A stretch of DNA of 64,000 bases. Source: Citricoccus muralis (GTDB taxonomy: Bacteria; Actinomycetota; Actinomycetes; Actinomycetales; Micrococcaceae). The DNA is taken from the NCBI RefSeq assembly GCF_029637705.1, contig NZ_CP121252.1:1674001-1738000 (forward strand), given 5' to 3'. Under the pieces are notes generated by a model. That model was given only the letters and a program-made list of their open reading frames with translations. It was not told where the DNA came from and made no database searches. The first letter of the stretch is position 1. Every line of letters starts with the position of its first letter. Both the position numbers and the translations under genes were made by a program. Below are positions 8,787 to 16,647 of the stretch, in pieces.

Positions 8787-9712
8787 TCGCCGAGCATCGA
8801 ATCTTCGATTTCTTCATCCGTAGGCTGATTACCACGACGTCGGGTGGCCTTCTTGCGCTCCATCCGGTGGGCCGAAATGAACCCCTGCTCCTCGGTGAAT
8901 CCGTAGAGTTCGTCCTCGCGGTTCTGGATCGCCTTCTGACGGGCCATGTAGCCCCAGACCACGAAACTCATCAGCCCGAACGTGAACCACTGCATCGAGT
9001 ACGACAGGTGCGGACCTTCGTCCTCGGTCGGCTGGGGCATCTGGGTCGGTGTTTCCGCGGCTTCGGGGGACTCGGCCGCCATCAGCCCATAAGCCGACTC
9101 CGCGATCGGGTAGTCGAGCTGATCGGCAATCGCCGGCAGATCGATCGACGCAACCTGTCCTTCGGGGGCGCTGCGATCCTCGAGAGTTGGCTCGCCGGCC
9201 AGCGCGCGCACAATGATGGTGATGGTGCCCTCGGCCGGTTCCGGCACGTCGTCCGGACGACCGGGGGAGTTGCCGATGGGCAACCAGCCGCGGTCCACGA
9301 TCAGAGTATCTCCCTCAACCGTGCGGAACGGAACGAGCACTTCGTATCCGGGACGACCTGAGTGCGGGCGATTGCGGACAATAAGGCTGTCTTCCACGAG
9401 ATACTCGCCTCGCACCGTCACCGGCGTCCATTTCCGCTCCGCCCGGAAGTCGGTGAAAATGTCGGCGTTCTCGGAATAGGGGACCGGTACGGCATCATAG
9501 TTGCGCACGACCTTGTTGATCTCTTCGAGCGCCTGCATACGACGATCCATCTGCCACTGCCCAAGCATGGCGCAGGCAATGGAAAACACGACGCAGAAGA
9601 TGAGGCCACCGATCCACGCACCGGAGATCAGAAAGCGAAAGTCCAGCTTGGGTTTGCGCGTCGTCTCGGCGGTAGCGTTCGGGCTGGAGGTGCCAGAATT
9701 CAGTGTCATCAC
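8783..9712 (-). CDS. SURF1 family cytochrome oxidase assembly protein
   Basis: 309-residue membrane protein helping heme insertion or assembly of cytochrome c oxidase. Two membrane helices bracket the domain, at about residues 28-52 and 230-250, as in SURF1. The conserved L-G-x-W-Q motif appears as L-G-Q-W-Q-M-D-R-R just after helix 1, and V-D-R-G-W-L-P is present in the middle. A Glu/Pro-rich insert (about residues 208-228) precedes helix 2, and the C-terminal tail is charged. Its ATG overlaps the preceding small gene by 4 bp (three-gene operon with 9709-9984 and 9981-10454). Confidence 0.9.
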   Translation of the reverse strand: MMTLNSGTSSPNATAETTRKPKLDFRFLISGAWIGGLIFCVVFSIACAMLGQWQMDRRMQALEEINKVVRNYDAVPVPYSENADIFTDFRAERKWTPVTVRGEYLVEDSLIVRNRPHSGRPGYEVLVPFRTVEGDTLIVDRGWLPIGNSPGRPDDVPEPAEGTITIIVRALAGEPTLEDRSAPEGQVASIDLPAIADQLDYPIAESAYGLMAAESPEAAETPTQMPQPTEDEGPHLSYSMQWFTFGLMSFVVWGYMARQKAIQNREDELYGFTEEQGFISAHRMERKKATRRRGNQPTDEEIEDSMLGD

Positions 9713-9984
9713 GTCGTCTCGGTCAAGGGTTCACACGATTTGAAGAGTCCCCGGGAAACCAGGTACTCGCACAGCCACTCCCGGTGTTCGTGACAGGCCA
9801 GCCACACCTTCCGGCGTTCCGGAGTGTGGATGCGAGGATTGTTCCACAACACCTTCCAGTGTGCCGCCTCTGCGCACCCACGACGTGAGCATTGCGGCGC
9901 GACTTCTTCTGGCTGCTGCCATGCCTCCGGGGACGAACCCAGGAGCCCTCCGAGCAGATCAATCTGCGGCCCCGGTTGCGTCAT
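9709..9984 (-). CDS. Small conserved Cys/His-rich protein, function unknown
   Basis: 91-residue soluble protein found in many Micrococcales; I do not know its function. It carries C-S-R-R-G-C (about residues 32-37), A-C-H-E-H (about 63-67) and further Cys residues near the C-terminus, a pattern suggesting a small zinc-binding fold. It overlaps both neighbours by 4 bp, so it is translated together with the DUF3099 protein and SURF1. Context hints at membrane or oxidase biogenesis but does not establish it. Confidence 0.75.
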   Translation of the reverse strand: MTQPGPQIDLLGGLLGSSPEAWQQPEEVAPQCSRRGCAEAAHWKVLWNNPRIHTPERRKVWLACHEHREWLCEYLVSRGLFKSCEPLTETT

Positions 9985-10454
9985 GGGTGCCCCCGCGGTG
10001 GTTGCTCGTCGTCGCGCGACCCTGCTTCCAGTTCACAGTGCTCGACGACGATTCCGGACACCACATCATCCTCCTCGTGACGGGGCGGTTGCGGCGTTGC
10101 CTGATGGGTTAGAGCGGGGGCGTCGACGGGGGACGGGGTCGTGCTGGTACGCACTTGACGGGTGTTGTTCGCCAGGACAACGGCAATGTAGGGCAGCACC
10201 ATCGCGGCGATGAAGAAGGTCCAGCGCAACCAGCCTTCGGTGAAAACACCCAGAACAAAGCACACAGTACGGATGCCCATCTGGAACATATACCGGCGCA
10301 TGCGCTCGCTCTGGTCTGCCGTCAGCGACGTCGAGGCACCGGAGATCTCGTAGACATCCGGGCGCGGATCGGGACCGCTGTGGCGCGGTGAGGTGGTCGG
10401 CACCCGGTCTCCAATGCTCGGCAATCTGACGGTGGGCTTCACCCATTGTTCCAC
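9981..10454 (-). CDS. DUF3099 family membrane protein
   Basis: 157-residue protein with two adjacent membrane helices (about residues 60-78 and 80-98, around G-I-R-T-V-C-F-V-L and A-M-V-L-P-Y-I-A-V-V-L-A-N), the DUF3099 signature. A hydrophilic N-terminus precedes the domain and a Pro/Glu-rich tail of about 55 residues follows. The chosen start is GTG at 10454; GTG at 10442, four codons later, is equally possible. It is the first gene of the operon leading to SURF1 and is divergent from fabG. Function unknown. Confidence 0.78.
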   Translation of the reverse strand: MEQWVKPTVRLPSIGDRVPTTSPRHSGPDPRPDVYEISGASTSLTADQSERMRRYMFQMGIRTVCFVLGVFTEGWLRWTFFIAAMVLPYIAVVLANNTRQVRTSTTPSPVDAPALTHQATPQPPRHEEDDVVSGIVVEHCELEAGSRDDEQPPRGHP

Positions 10455-10500
10455 TTTCGGCCGTACAGTGGTGGGAGATCATCCATGGACAAATCCATGA

Positions 10501-11262
<762 letters not shown>

Positions 11263-11266
11263 ACCT

Positions 11267-12067
11267 ATGAACGAAGCACAGCAGAACACTCAGGACCTCG
11301 CCGCCAAGGGCGCACTTGTGACTGGCTCCTCCCGAGGCATCGGCGCAGAAACTGCCCGCTTGCTCGCCGCACGCGGCGCCGGCGTGGTGGTCAACTACCG
11401 ACAGAAGGCTCCCCGGGCCAACAAGGTTGTGGCCGGTATCGAAGAGGCCGGCGGGCGTGCCGTAGCGGTAGGCGCCGACATCACCACCGAGGAGGGACGC
11501 CAGGCGATGATCAATGCCGCCGTGCAGTCCTTCGGCTCGCTGGATGTCCTCGTCCTCAATGCCTCCGGCGGCATGGAGTCCGACCTGGGCGAAGATTACG
11601 CACTGCGTCTGAACCGTGACGCTCAGGTGGCTCTGCTCGAGCAGGCCTCCGAGATCATGCCATCCGGTAGCCAGGTCGTGTTCGTCACCAGCCACCAGGC
11701 ACACTTCATCGACGACGTCCCCACCATGGACCTGTACGTTCCGGTCGCGAAATCCAAGCGCGCCGGAGAAGTCGCCCTGCGTGAGCGCATCCCCATGCTG
11801 GAAAAGCGCGGTATCCGCTTCACCGTCGTGTCCGGCGACATGATCGAAGGCACCATCACCGCCACCCTGCTCAACCGAGCCGAGCCCGGTGCCATTGAGG
11901 CACGTCGTGACGCCGCTGGTCGCCTGTACTCCGTCGAGGAATTCGCCGCCGAAGTAGCCGCCGTGGTCGGCCAGGATCTGCCCACCGGTCACACGGAATA
12001 CGTCGGCGGTGCCGAAGACTTCCTCACCGCTGCCCGCAAGAACCAATCACGGATCGCCGGGAACTGA
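11267..12067 (+). CDS. SDR oxidoreductase with FabL-like Tyr-x6-Lys active site
   Basis: 266-residue short-chain dehydrogenase in the position where mycobacteria carry inhA, directly after fabG. The cofactor motif is classical, T-G-S-S-R-G-I-G, and the N-A-S-G-G loop is present. The usual Y-x3-K is absent. Instead the active-site region reads Y-V-P-V-A-K-S-K, giving Tyr-x6-Lys, the spacing of FabI and FabL enoyl-ACP reductases. The combination of TGxxxGIG with Y-x6-K and an N-Y-R-x-K segment after beta-2 is like Bacillus FabL. I infer an enoyl-ACP reductase or related enzyme, but substrate binding residues cannot be verified. A terminator follows 9 bp after the stop. Confidence 0.7.
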   Translation: MNEAQQNTQDLAAKGALVTGSSRGIGAETARLLAARGAGVVVNYRQKAPRANKVVAGIEEAGGRAVAVGADITTEEGRQAMINAAVQSFGSLDVLVLNASGGMESDLGEDYALRLNRDAQVALLEQASEIMPSGSQVVFVTSHQAHFIDDVPTMDLYVPVAKSKRAGEVALRERIPMLEKRGIRFTVVSGDMIEGTITATLLNRAEPGAIEARRDAAGRLYSVEEFAAEVAAVVGQDLPTGHTEYVGGAEDFLTAARKNQSRIAGN

Positions 12068-12076
12068 AGTCCACAC

Positions 12077-12120
12077 AACAACACCGCCGTCGCGCATTTC
12101 AGCACGACGGCGGTGTTGTT
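12077..12120. terminator. Bidirectional terminator between FabL-like SDR and serB
   Basis: Perfect 16-bp arms (12077-12092 and 12105-12120) with a 12-nt loop. The arms start with AA and end with TTGTT on the plus strand and mirror this on the minus strand, fitting a shared terminator for the two convergent genes. Confidence 0.85.
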
Positions 12121-13043
12121 TATCCAGGGTGGTTGAGTGAGAGCCCGAGCAGGGCCCGCACCACATCCAGGCTCGGCACGTCCAGGCACAGATCAGCATG
12201 CTCGCGCAGGGCTGGCTTCGCGCAGAACGCCACGGCGAAGCCTGCGGTATCGAGCATGTCGATGTCGTTGGCGCCGTCGCCCAGGGCCACCACCGCTTCC
12301 AGGGGGACACCCCGTTCCTTGGCCCATTGCTTCAGGCTCTCCCGCTTCGCTTGACGGTCAACCACGTCACGAGAGACACGACCGGTGAGCACCCCGCCGT
12401 CGATCTCTAGGACATTCGCCCGGTACCGCCACAATCCGGCTTGGGCCGCCAACGGTTCCAACACCTGCTCGAAGCCACCCGAGACCGCGCAGGCCGCGCC
12501 ACCGGCGGCACGTACTGCGCTGACCAACTCGAGCGCGCCCTCGTTGAAGACCACCCGGTCCACGACGGCGTCGATCACCTCCACCGACAGCCCCGCCAGT
12601 GCCTCGACCCGATGATGCAGAGATTGCGCGAAATCCAGTTCGCCCCGCATGGCCGCTTCAGTCACTGCAGCCACCTCAGCCTCTCGGCCGGCGTGGGCCG
12701 CCAACAACTCGATGACTTCCTGCCGGATCAGCGTCGAATCGACGTCGAACACCAACAGGGGAGCGTGTTCGGTGATCGCCGTGCGCACCGTTGCGGGCAG
12801 GAATGCCGCGTTCCAGCCGTCCTTCGTTTCATTTGCCGCGAGCGACAGGGCCTCCTCGGCGTCCCATCGCCAACCGGTGAAGCCCACTCCGGAGACAATC
12901 TCGGCGGCCTGAGGCACTCCTGACGGAGCTACCGCATCCGGCGACGTCGCGGGCGTAGCGGCCCGATAAACGAGCATGGTCCCCGCACTGAGAGGGGATT
13001 GTGTTTCTGCTCGTGGCGACTCATAAGGGCGATCTTGTGCCAT
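12120..13043 (-). CDS. serB: Phosphoserine phosphatase SerB (HAD family)
   Basis: 307-residue HAD hydrolase that dephosphorylates O-phosphoserine, the last step of serine synthesis. The nucleophile motif is F-D-V-D-S-T (Asp100, acid/base Asp102), followed by S-G-G-F and the G-D-G-A-N-D metal site near the C-terminus. The roughly 95-residue N-terminal region is not an obvious ACT domain. The ATG at 13043 is chosen for the GGAAAGGA site just upstream; longer in-frame extensions would run into the divergent ABC gene. It is convergent with the FabL-like gene over a shared terminator. Confidence 0.92.
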   Translation of the reverse strand: MAQDRPYESPRAETQSPLSAGTMLVYRAATPATSPDAVAPSGVPQAAEIVSGVGFTGWRWDAEEALSLAANETKDGWNAAFLPATVRTAITEHAPLLVFDVDSTLIRQEVIELLAAHAGREAEVAAVTEAAMRGELDFAQSLHHRVEALAGLSVEVIDAVVDRVVFNEGALELVSAVRAAGGAACAVSGGFEQVLEPLAAQAGLWRYRANVLEIDGGVLTGRVSRDVVDRQAKRESLKQWAKERGVPLEAVVALGDGANDIDMLDTAGFAVAFCAKPALREHADLCLDVPSLDVVRALLGLSLNHPG

Positions 13044-13081
13044 GCCGTGGTCCTTTCCCGGTTTTCGGTGCTGTTCTAGCC

Positions 13082-13087
13082 TAATGT
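13082..13087 (+). promoter_or_regulatory. -10 box TAATGT, leaderless promoter
   Basis: TAATGT lies exactly 6 nt before the ATG at 13094 and no Shine-Dalgarno sequence is present, so the mRNA probably begins at the start codon. Confidence 0.5.
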
Positions 13088-13093
13088 TTGAGT

Positions 13094-13945
13094 ATGACCG
13101 AGTCTGCTTCTGCACCCACCCGTGCCGCCCACACCGTACCTGCCCGTGACTATGTCGCTGCCGAGGACGCGGTGCTGGAGTATTCACACGTCACGGTCCG
13201 ACGCGGGACGAAAACCCTCCTGGACGACGTCAGCTGGACGGTGCGCGAGGGCGAACGCTGGATCATCATGGGGCCAAACGGCGCCGGTAAGTCAACCCTG
13301 GTCAACATCGCCGCCACCCGGCTGTATCCCACCGAGGGCAACGTGGCAATCCTCAACGAGGTGCTCGGCGCGGTCAACGTCTTTGACCTGCGCCCGCTCA
13401 TCGGATTGTCTTCGTCACTGTTGGCCGATCAGGTGCCCTTCCAGGAAACCGTGCTCGACGCCGTCGTGACCGCCGGTTGGGGTGTCACCGGACGCTGGAA
13501 CGAGGAGTACGACAGCATGGACCTGGACCGCGCGCTCAACCTGCTGCGCCGCTGGGGTGTGTCCGGACTCGCCGAGCGTCGCTACGGATCGCTGTCCTCC
13601 GGTGAACGCAAGCGCGTGTTGGCCGCTCGTGCCATGATGACCGACCCCGAGCTGTTGCTACTCGACGAACCGGCCGCCGGGCTCGATCTGGCCGGCCGGG
13701 AGACGTTGATTCGCTCGCTTGCTCAGCTCGCCGCCGACGAGGTCGCGCCCACCCAGATCCTGGTGACGCACCACGTCGAAGAGGTCCCACCCGGTTTCAC
13801 TCACGCCCTCCTCATGCGCGACGGCGCCGTGGTGGCCGCCGGACCGCTGGGGGAGACCCTGACCGAGGAACACCTCTCTGAGGCCTTCCGCCTGCCGTTG
13901 AAAGTGACCGAGCAGGACGGTCGCTACACGGCGGTGGCGCGCTGA
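13094..13945 (+). CDS. ABC transporter ATP-binding protein (stand-alone)
   Basis: 283-residue ATPase with Walker A G-P-N-G-A-G-K-S-T (about residues 61-69), signature S-L-S-S-G-E-R-K-R and Walker B L-L-L-D-E-P-A-A-G-L-D. No permease gene follows; the neighbours are a TauE/SafE exporter (1 bp gap) and an rRNA/tRNA methylase. Similar actinobacterial proteins resemble the ModF/YlmA group. ATG at 13094 is used because a TAATGT box sits 6 nt upstream with no ribosome site, indicating a leaderless message. The transported substrate, if any, is unknown. Confidence 0.83.
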   Translation: MTESASAPTRAAHTVPARDYVAAEDAVLEYSHVTVRRGTKTLLDDVSWTVREGERWIIMGPNGAGKSTLVNIAATRLYPTEGNVAILNEVLGAVNVFDLRPLIGLSSSLLADQVPFQETVLDAVVTAGWGVTGRWNEEYDSMDLDRALNLLRRWGVSGLAERRYGSLSSGERKRVLAARAMMTDPELLLLDEPAAGLDLAGRETLIRSLAQLAADEVAPTQILVTHHVEEVPPGFTHALLMRDGAVVAAGPLGETLTEEHLSEAFRLPLKVTEQDGRYTAVAR

Positions 13946-13946
13946 G

Positions 13947-14759
13947 ATGGAGTTATTTGGACTGGAATGGTGGCAGCTGCTCATCATCCTCCTCGCAGGA
14001 TTCTGGGCGGGCACCATCAACTCCGTGGTCGGTTCCGGCACTCTGGTGACCTTCCCGGTGCTCGTCGCCATGGGCTACCCTCCGGTGACCGCGCAAATCT
14101 CGAACGCCATCGGCCTGGTGGCCGCAGGTGTGTCTGGAGTGTTCGGCTATCGTCGCGAACTGCGCGAATCCCGGCAAGTGTTGCCGATACTCACCTGCGC
14201 GTCGCTGCTCGGCGGCATCATCGGTGCATTGCTGCTGATCCTGTTGCCGCCCACCGTCTTCGGCTATGCCGCACCGGCCCTGATCCTGGTGGCCCTGGCC
14301 TTCGTCATCTTCCAGCCGCGTTTGGCAGCCCTGGTGAAACAGCGCAAGTCTGCCGACGCCATCAATCCCACCATTGGTGATGTTCCTCAGCGACCCATCC
14401 AGCCCATTTTGTGGATTCTGGTTTTCGCCGCGGGTATCTACGGCGGGTACTTCGTCGCCGCTCAGGGGGTGTTGCTCCTGGGTATCCTTGGTGTCTTCCT
14501 CGCCGGAACCCTCGTGCACGCCAACGCGGTGAAGACCTGGCTGTCCTTGGCTGTGAATCTCATTGCCGCGGTCAGCTACCTGCTCTTCGCCTTCGACCGG
14601 ATCGATTGGTCGGCGGTGTTGCTCATCGCGGTCTCATCGCTGATCGGCGGTCAGGTCGGCGCCCAGATCGGCCGACGGATTCCGCCGAACGTGCTGCGGG
14701 CCGTGATCGTGGTGATCGGCGTCGCTGGGCTGATCAATATGGTCTGGCGGTTGCTGTGA
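13947..14759 (+). CDS. TauE/SafE family sulfite/organosulfonate-type exporter
   Basis: 270-residue polytopic membrane protein of the TauE/SafE family with about eight helices in two repeats. The first repeat opens G-T-I-N-S-V-V-G-S-G (about residues 26-35) and the second has G-I-Y-G-G-Y-F-V-A-A-Q-G (about 165-176), the conserved repeat motifs. The family exports sulfite, sulfoacetate and similar anions, but the substrate here is not predictable. The start codon comes one base after the preceding ATPase stop, and the next gene overlaps by 4 bp, so the three genes form an operon. Confidence 0.87.
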   Translation: MELFGLEWWQLLIILLAGFWAGTINSVVGSGTLVTFPVLVAMGYPPVTAQISNAIGLVAAGVSGVFGYRRELRESRQVLPILTCASLLGGIIGALLLILLPPTVFGYAAPALILVALAFVIFQPRLAALVKQRKSADAINPTIGDVPQRPIQPILWILVFAAGIYGGYFVAAQGVLLLGILGVFLAGTLVHANAVKTWLSLAVNLIAAVSYLLFAFDRIDWSAVLLIAVSSLIGGQVGAQIGRRIPPNVLRAVIVVIGVAGLINMVWRLL

Positions 14760-15577
14760 GCGACGGCGTATCCGCCGCGATTGAATTGAGCGACCCGTCA
14801 GACCCGCGGGTTGCGGCCTACTCCACCCTGAGCGACGCCGCCCTGCGCCGCACTACCGATGCCGAACACGGCATCTTCTTGGCCGAGTCCTCGGTGGTGG
14901 TTCGCCGAGCCCTGGCCGCTGGGATGCGGCCGGCGTCGTTCTTCCTGGCGCATCGGTACCTGGATTCCATGGCGGACGTCTTCGCCGCCCACCCAGACGT
15001 ACCGGTCTACACCGGCACCGACGAGACGATGCAGTCCATCACCGGATTTCATCTGCACCGCGGAGCATTGGCCGCCATGTACCGCCCACAGGCTCGCAGC
15101 GTGGCGTCCGTGCTCGACGGCGCACGGCGGGTTGCGCTACTCGATGACGTCGCTGATCACACCAATGTGGGTGCCATCTTCCGTTCCGCCACCGGAATGG
15201 GCGTCGACGGCATTCTGCTCAGCCCGCGCAGCGCAGACCCGCTCTATCGACGCGCCATCCGGGTATCCATGGGCACCGTGTTCTCCCTGCCGTGGGCCCG
15301 CGTCGAGCACTGGGAGGACACCCTGGCCGGCATGTCCGATACCGGGTGGACCGTGGCCGCACTGGAGCTCACGGAGCAATCCGTCGATCTTGACGACCCG
15401 ACCCTCGCCGCCCGTGACCGGCTCGGACTCGTGCTGGGTGCGGAGGGAACCGGGGTCAGGCCCGAGACCTTGGACGCCTGTGACGTCCACGTGAAAATCC
15501 CGATGTATCGGGACGTCGACTCCTTGAACGTGTCGGTGGCCGCCGCAGTCGCGTTTTGGCAACTGCGTCCTGTATAG
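14756..15577 (+). CDS. TrmH/SpoU family RNA 2'-O-methyltransferase
   Basis: 273-residue SPOUT methyltransferase. The C-terminal domain carries all three family motifs: N-V-G-A-I-F-R-S-A (about residues 137-145), L-V-L-G-A-E-G-T-G-V (about 224-233) and I-P-M-Y-R-D-V-D-S-L-N-V-S-V (about 246-259), which build the trefoil knot for SAM. The N-terminal 110 residues form the substrate-binding L30e-like region. Whether it modifies 23S rRNA or tRNA is uncertain. GTG at 14756 overlaps the TauE stop (GTGA). Confidence 0.9.
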   Translation: MSDGVSAAIELSDPSDPRVAAYSTLSDAALRRTTDAEHGIFLAESSVVVRRALAAGMRPASFFLAHRYLDSMADVFAAHPDVPVYTGTDETMQSITGFHLHRGALAAMYRPQARSVASVLDGARRVALLDDVADHTNVGAIFRSATGMGVDGILLSPRSADPLYRRAIRVSMGTVFSLPWARVEHWEDTLAGMSDTGWTVAALELTEQSVDLDDPTLAARDRLGLVLGAEGTGVRPETLDACDVHVKIPMYRDVDSLNVSVAAAVAFWQLRPV

Positions 15578-15578
15578 T
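15573..15578 (+). promoter_or_regulatory. -10 box TATAGT of rpmE2
   Basis: TATAGT lies at the very end of the preceding methyltransferase gene. Transcription from here would start near 15585 and give a 5' leader of about 84 nt before rpmE2, long enough for an RNA structure. No convincing -35 is visible. Confidence 0.5.
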
Positions 15579-15584
15579 AGCTAG

Positions 15585-15668
15585 CTGGTCGAGAATCCCT
15601 TCCGGCCGAAACCACACGTCTCTTTCGTGCCTCTGGCAAAATCCAGGGGCACCAGCGAAGGATTACTC
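15585..15668 (+). ncRNA. Structured 5' leader of rpmE2 (candidate L31 leader)
   Basis: The roughly 84-nt leader contains a 10-bp hairpin (arms 15627-15636 and 15643-15652, one T-G wobble, 6-nt CAAAAT loop) just before the ribosome site GCGAAGGA. Autoregulatory leaders upstream of L31 genes, including an actinobacterial class, have been described; this leader has the right position and size, but I cannot match it to a covariance model. A Zur-like palindrome is not visible. Confidence 0.45.
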
Positions 15669-15926
15669 ATGAAGACTGATATTCACCCGGATTACCAGCT
15701 GGTGATCTTCAACGATCTGGCCTCCGGCGAGAAGGTGCTGACCCGCACCACCGCCACTTCGGACAAGACCATGGAGTGGGAAGACGGCAACACCTACCCC
15801 GTGATCGACGTTGAGATCTCGGCAGCATCCCACCCCTTCTACACCGGCAAGCAGCGCATCATGGACACCGCTGGCCGTGTCGAGCGCTTCAATGCTCGCT
15901 TCAAGGGCTTCGGGGGCAAAAAGTAG
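15669..15926 (+). CDS. rpmE2: Ribosomal protein bL31, type B (zinc-free)
   Basis: 85-residue protein of the large ribosomal subunit. It has the M-K-x-x-I-H-P-D-Y start, the S-H-P-F-Y-T-G-K-Q motif and the R-V-E-R-F-N-x-R-F end of L31. The C-x2-C zinc ribbon of type A proteins is missing, so this is the zinc-independent type B. In many bacteria such paralogues are Zur-controlled; here a hairpin leader instead suggests ribosomal autoregulation. A terminator follows 40 bp after the stop. Confidence 0.95.
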   Translation: MKTDIHPDYQLVIFNDLASGEKVLTRTTATSDKTMEWEDGNTYPVIDVEISAASHPFYTGKQRIMDTAGRVERFNARFKGFGGKK

Positions 15927-15965
15927 TCGCCGTATCCGGCATCAGTCCGGATCATCACGCTGTCC

Positions 15966-16000
15966 ACGGCGGTCGCTCTCATCGCGAGAGCGGCCGCCGT
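15966..16000 (+). terminator. Terminator after rpmE2
   Basis: 15-bp stem (arms 15966-15980 and 15986-16000) with one T-G wobble and an ATCGC loop, followed by TTGTCGT. Confidence 0.75.
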
Positions 16001-16024
16001 TGTCGTGGGCACCGAGATGTCCTG

Positions 16025-16050
16025 GTTGTCCTACGTGGTTGTCCTACGTG
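16025..16050. repeat. 13-bp tandem duplication
   Basis: The 13-mer GTTGTCCTACGTG occurs twice head to tail (16025-16037 and 16038-16050) in the non-coding stretch between the rpmE2 terminator and the stop of the next, convergent gene. Probably a recent slippage event; no function seen. Confidence 0.8.
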
Positions 16051-16067
16051 ATTTCCGCGGAACGTCG

Positions 16068-16607
16068 CTACTCACCCAGCACGGGGTAATACCCAGTGCC
16101 CTGAGCGTGATCCTCATCGTGCGTACGCACCGGACCACCGGGTCGAGAATCCAGCCAAGCGAACACCGCTGCCATCGACATCGAGAAAACCATGATGACG
16201 GCGGCCGGGTTCGACACGGCAGACTCCGCACCCTGCCAGCCTTCGCCGAACAATACCGAGACCACGGCGGTCGGCCCTGCAGCCTCATCGGGCAGGAACA
16301 ACCCGAGGACCAAGCCCCACCCCAGGGCAAAGAAGAACCAGGCGGATGCCCGCGCGCTGATGACCTGCTTCCGCCGCAGCGGCACCGCCAGCGCCATGAC
16401 GCCGGCGATCAACAGCACCGGAACCAGAGTTAGCACGTAAATCAAAACATGCGATCCATCGGTGCCAACCAGGTGTCGAGAAAAGCCGACCCACGCGGCC
16501 ACCGCCGCCAGTGCTGGCCAGCCCACGGTTTGGGTGAACCGTCGCCAGGCGGACACAGGGCGGTTCACAGGCACAGTCGCAGGAGGTGTATCAGGTTCCG
16601 TGGGCAT
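16068..16607 (-). CDS. Predicted membrane protein, function unknown
   Basis: 179-residue protein that I do not recognise. Four hydrophobic segments are visible (about residues 30-46, 57-79, 90-110 and 130-148), with a hydrophilic Pro/Thr-rich N-terminus and a short polar C-terminal tail. ATG at 16607 is supported by a TAGAAT box 7 nt upstream, giving a leaderless message. It is transcribed divergently from the lipoate ligase gene, and the two start codons are only 40 bp apart, so the promoters overlap. Confidence 0.7.
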   Translation of the reverse strand: MPTEPDTPPATVPVNRPVSAWRRFTQTVGWPALAAVAAWVGFSRHLVGTDGSHVLIYVLTLVPVLLIAGVMALAVPLRRKQVISARASAWFFFALGWGLVLGLFLPDEAAGPTAVVSVLFGEGWQGAESAVSNPAAVIMVFSMSMAAVFAWLDSRPGGPVRTHDEDHAQGTGYYPVLGE

Positions 16608-16614
16608 GACCCAT

Positions 16615-16641
16615 ATTCTATCGATCGATCTGTCGTAGTCT
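16615..16641. promoter_or_regulatory. Overlapping divergent leaderless promoters
   Basis: TAGAAT on the minus strand (16620-16615) lies 7 nt before the ATG at 16607, and TAGTCT on the plus strand (16636-16641) lies 6 nt before the GTG at 16648. The two -10 boxes are 15 bp apart with a TCGATCGATC stretch between, so the two promoters must influence each other. Confidence 0.5.
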
Positions 16642-16647
16642 GGACGG

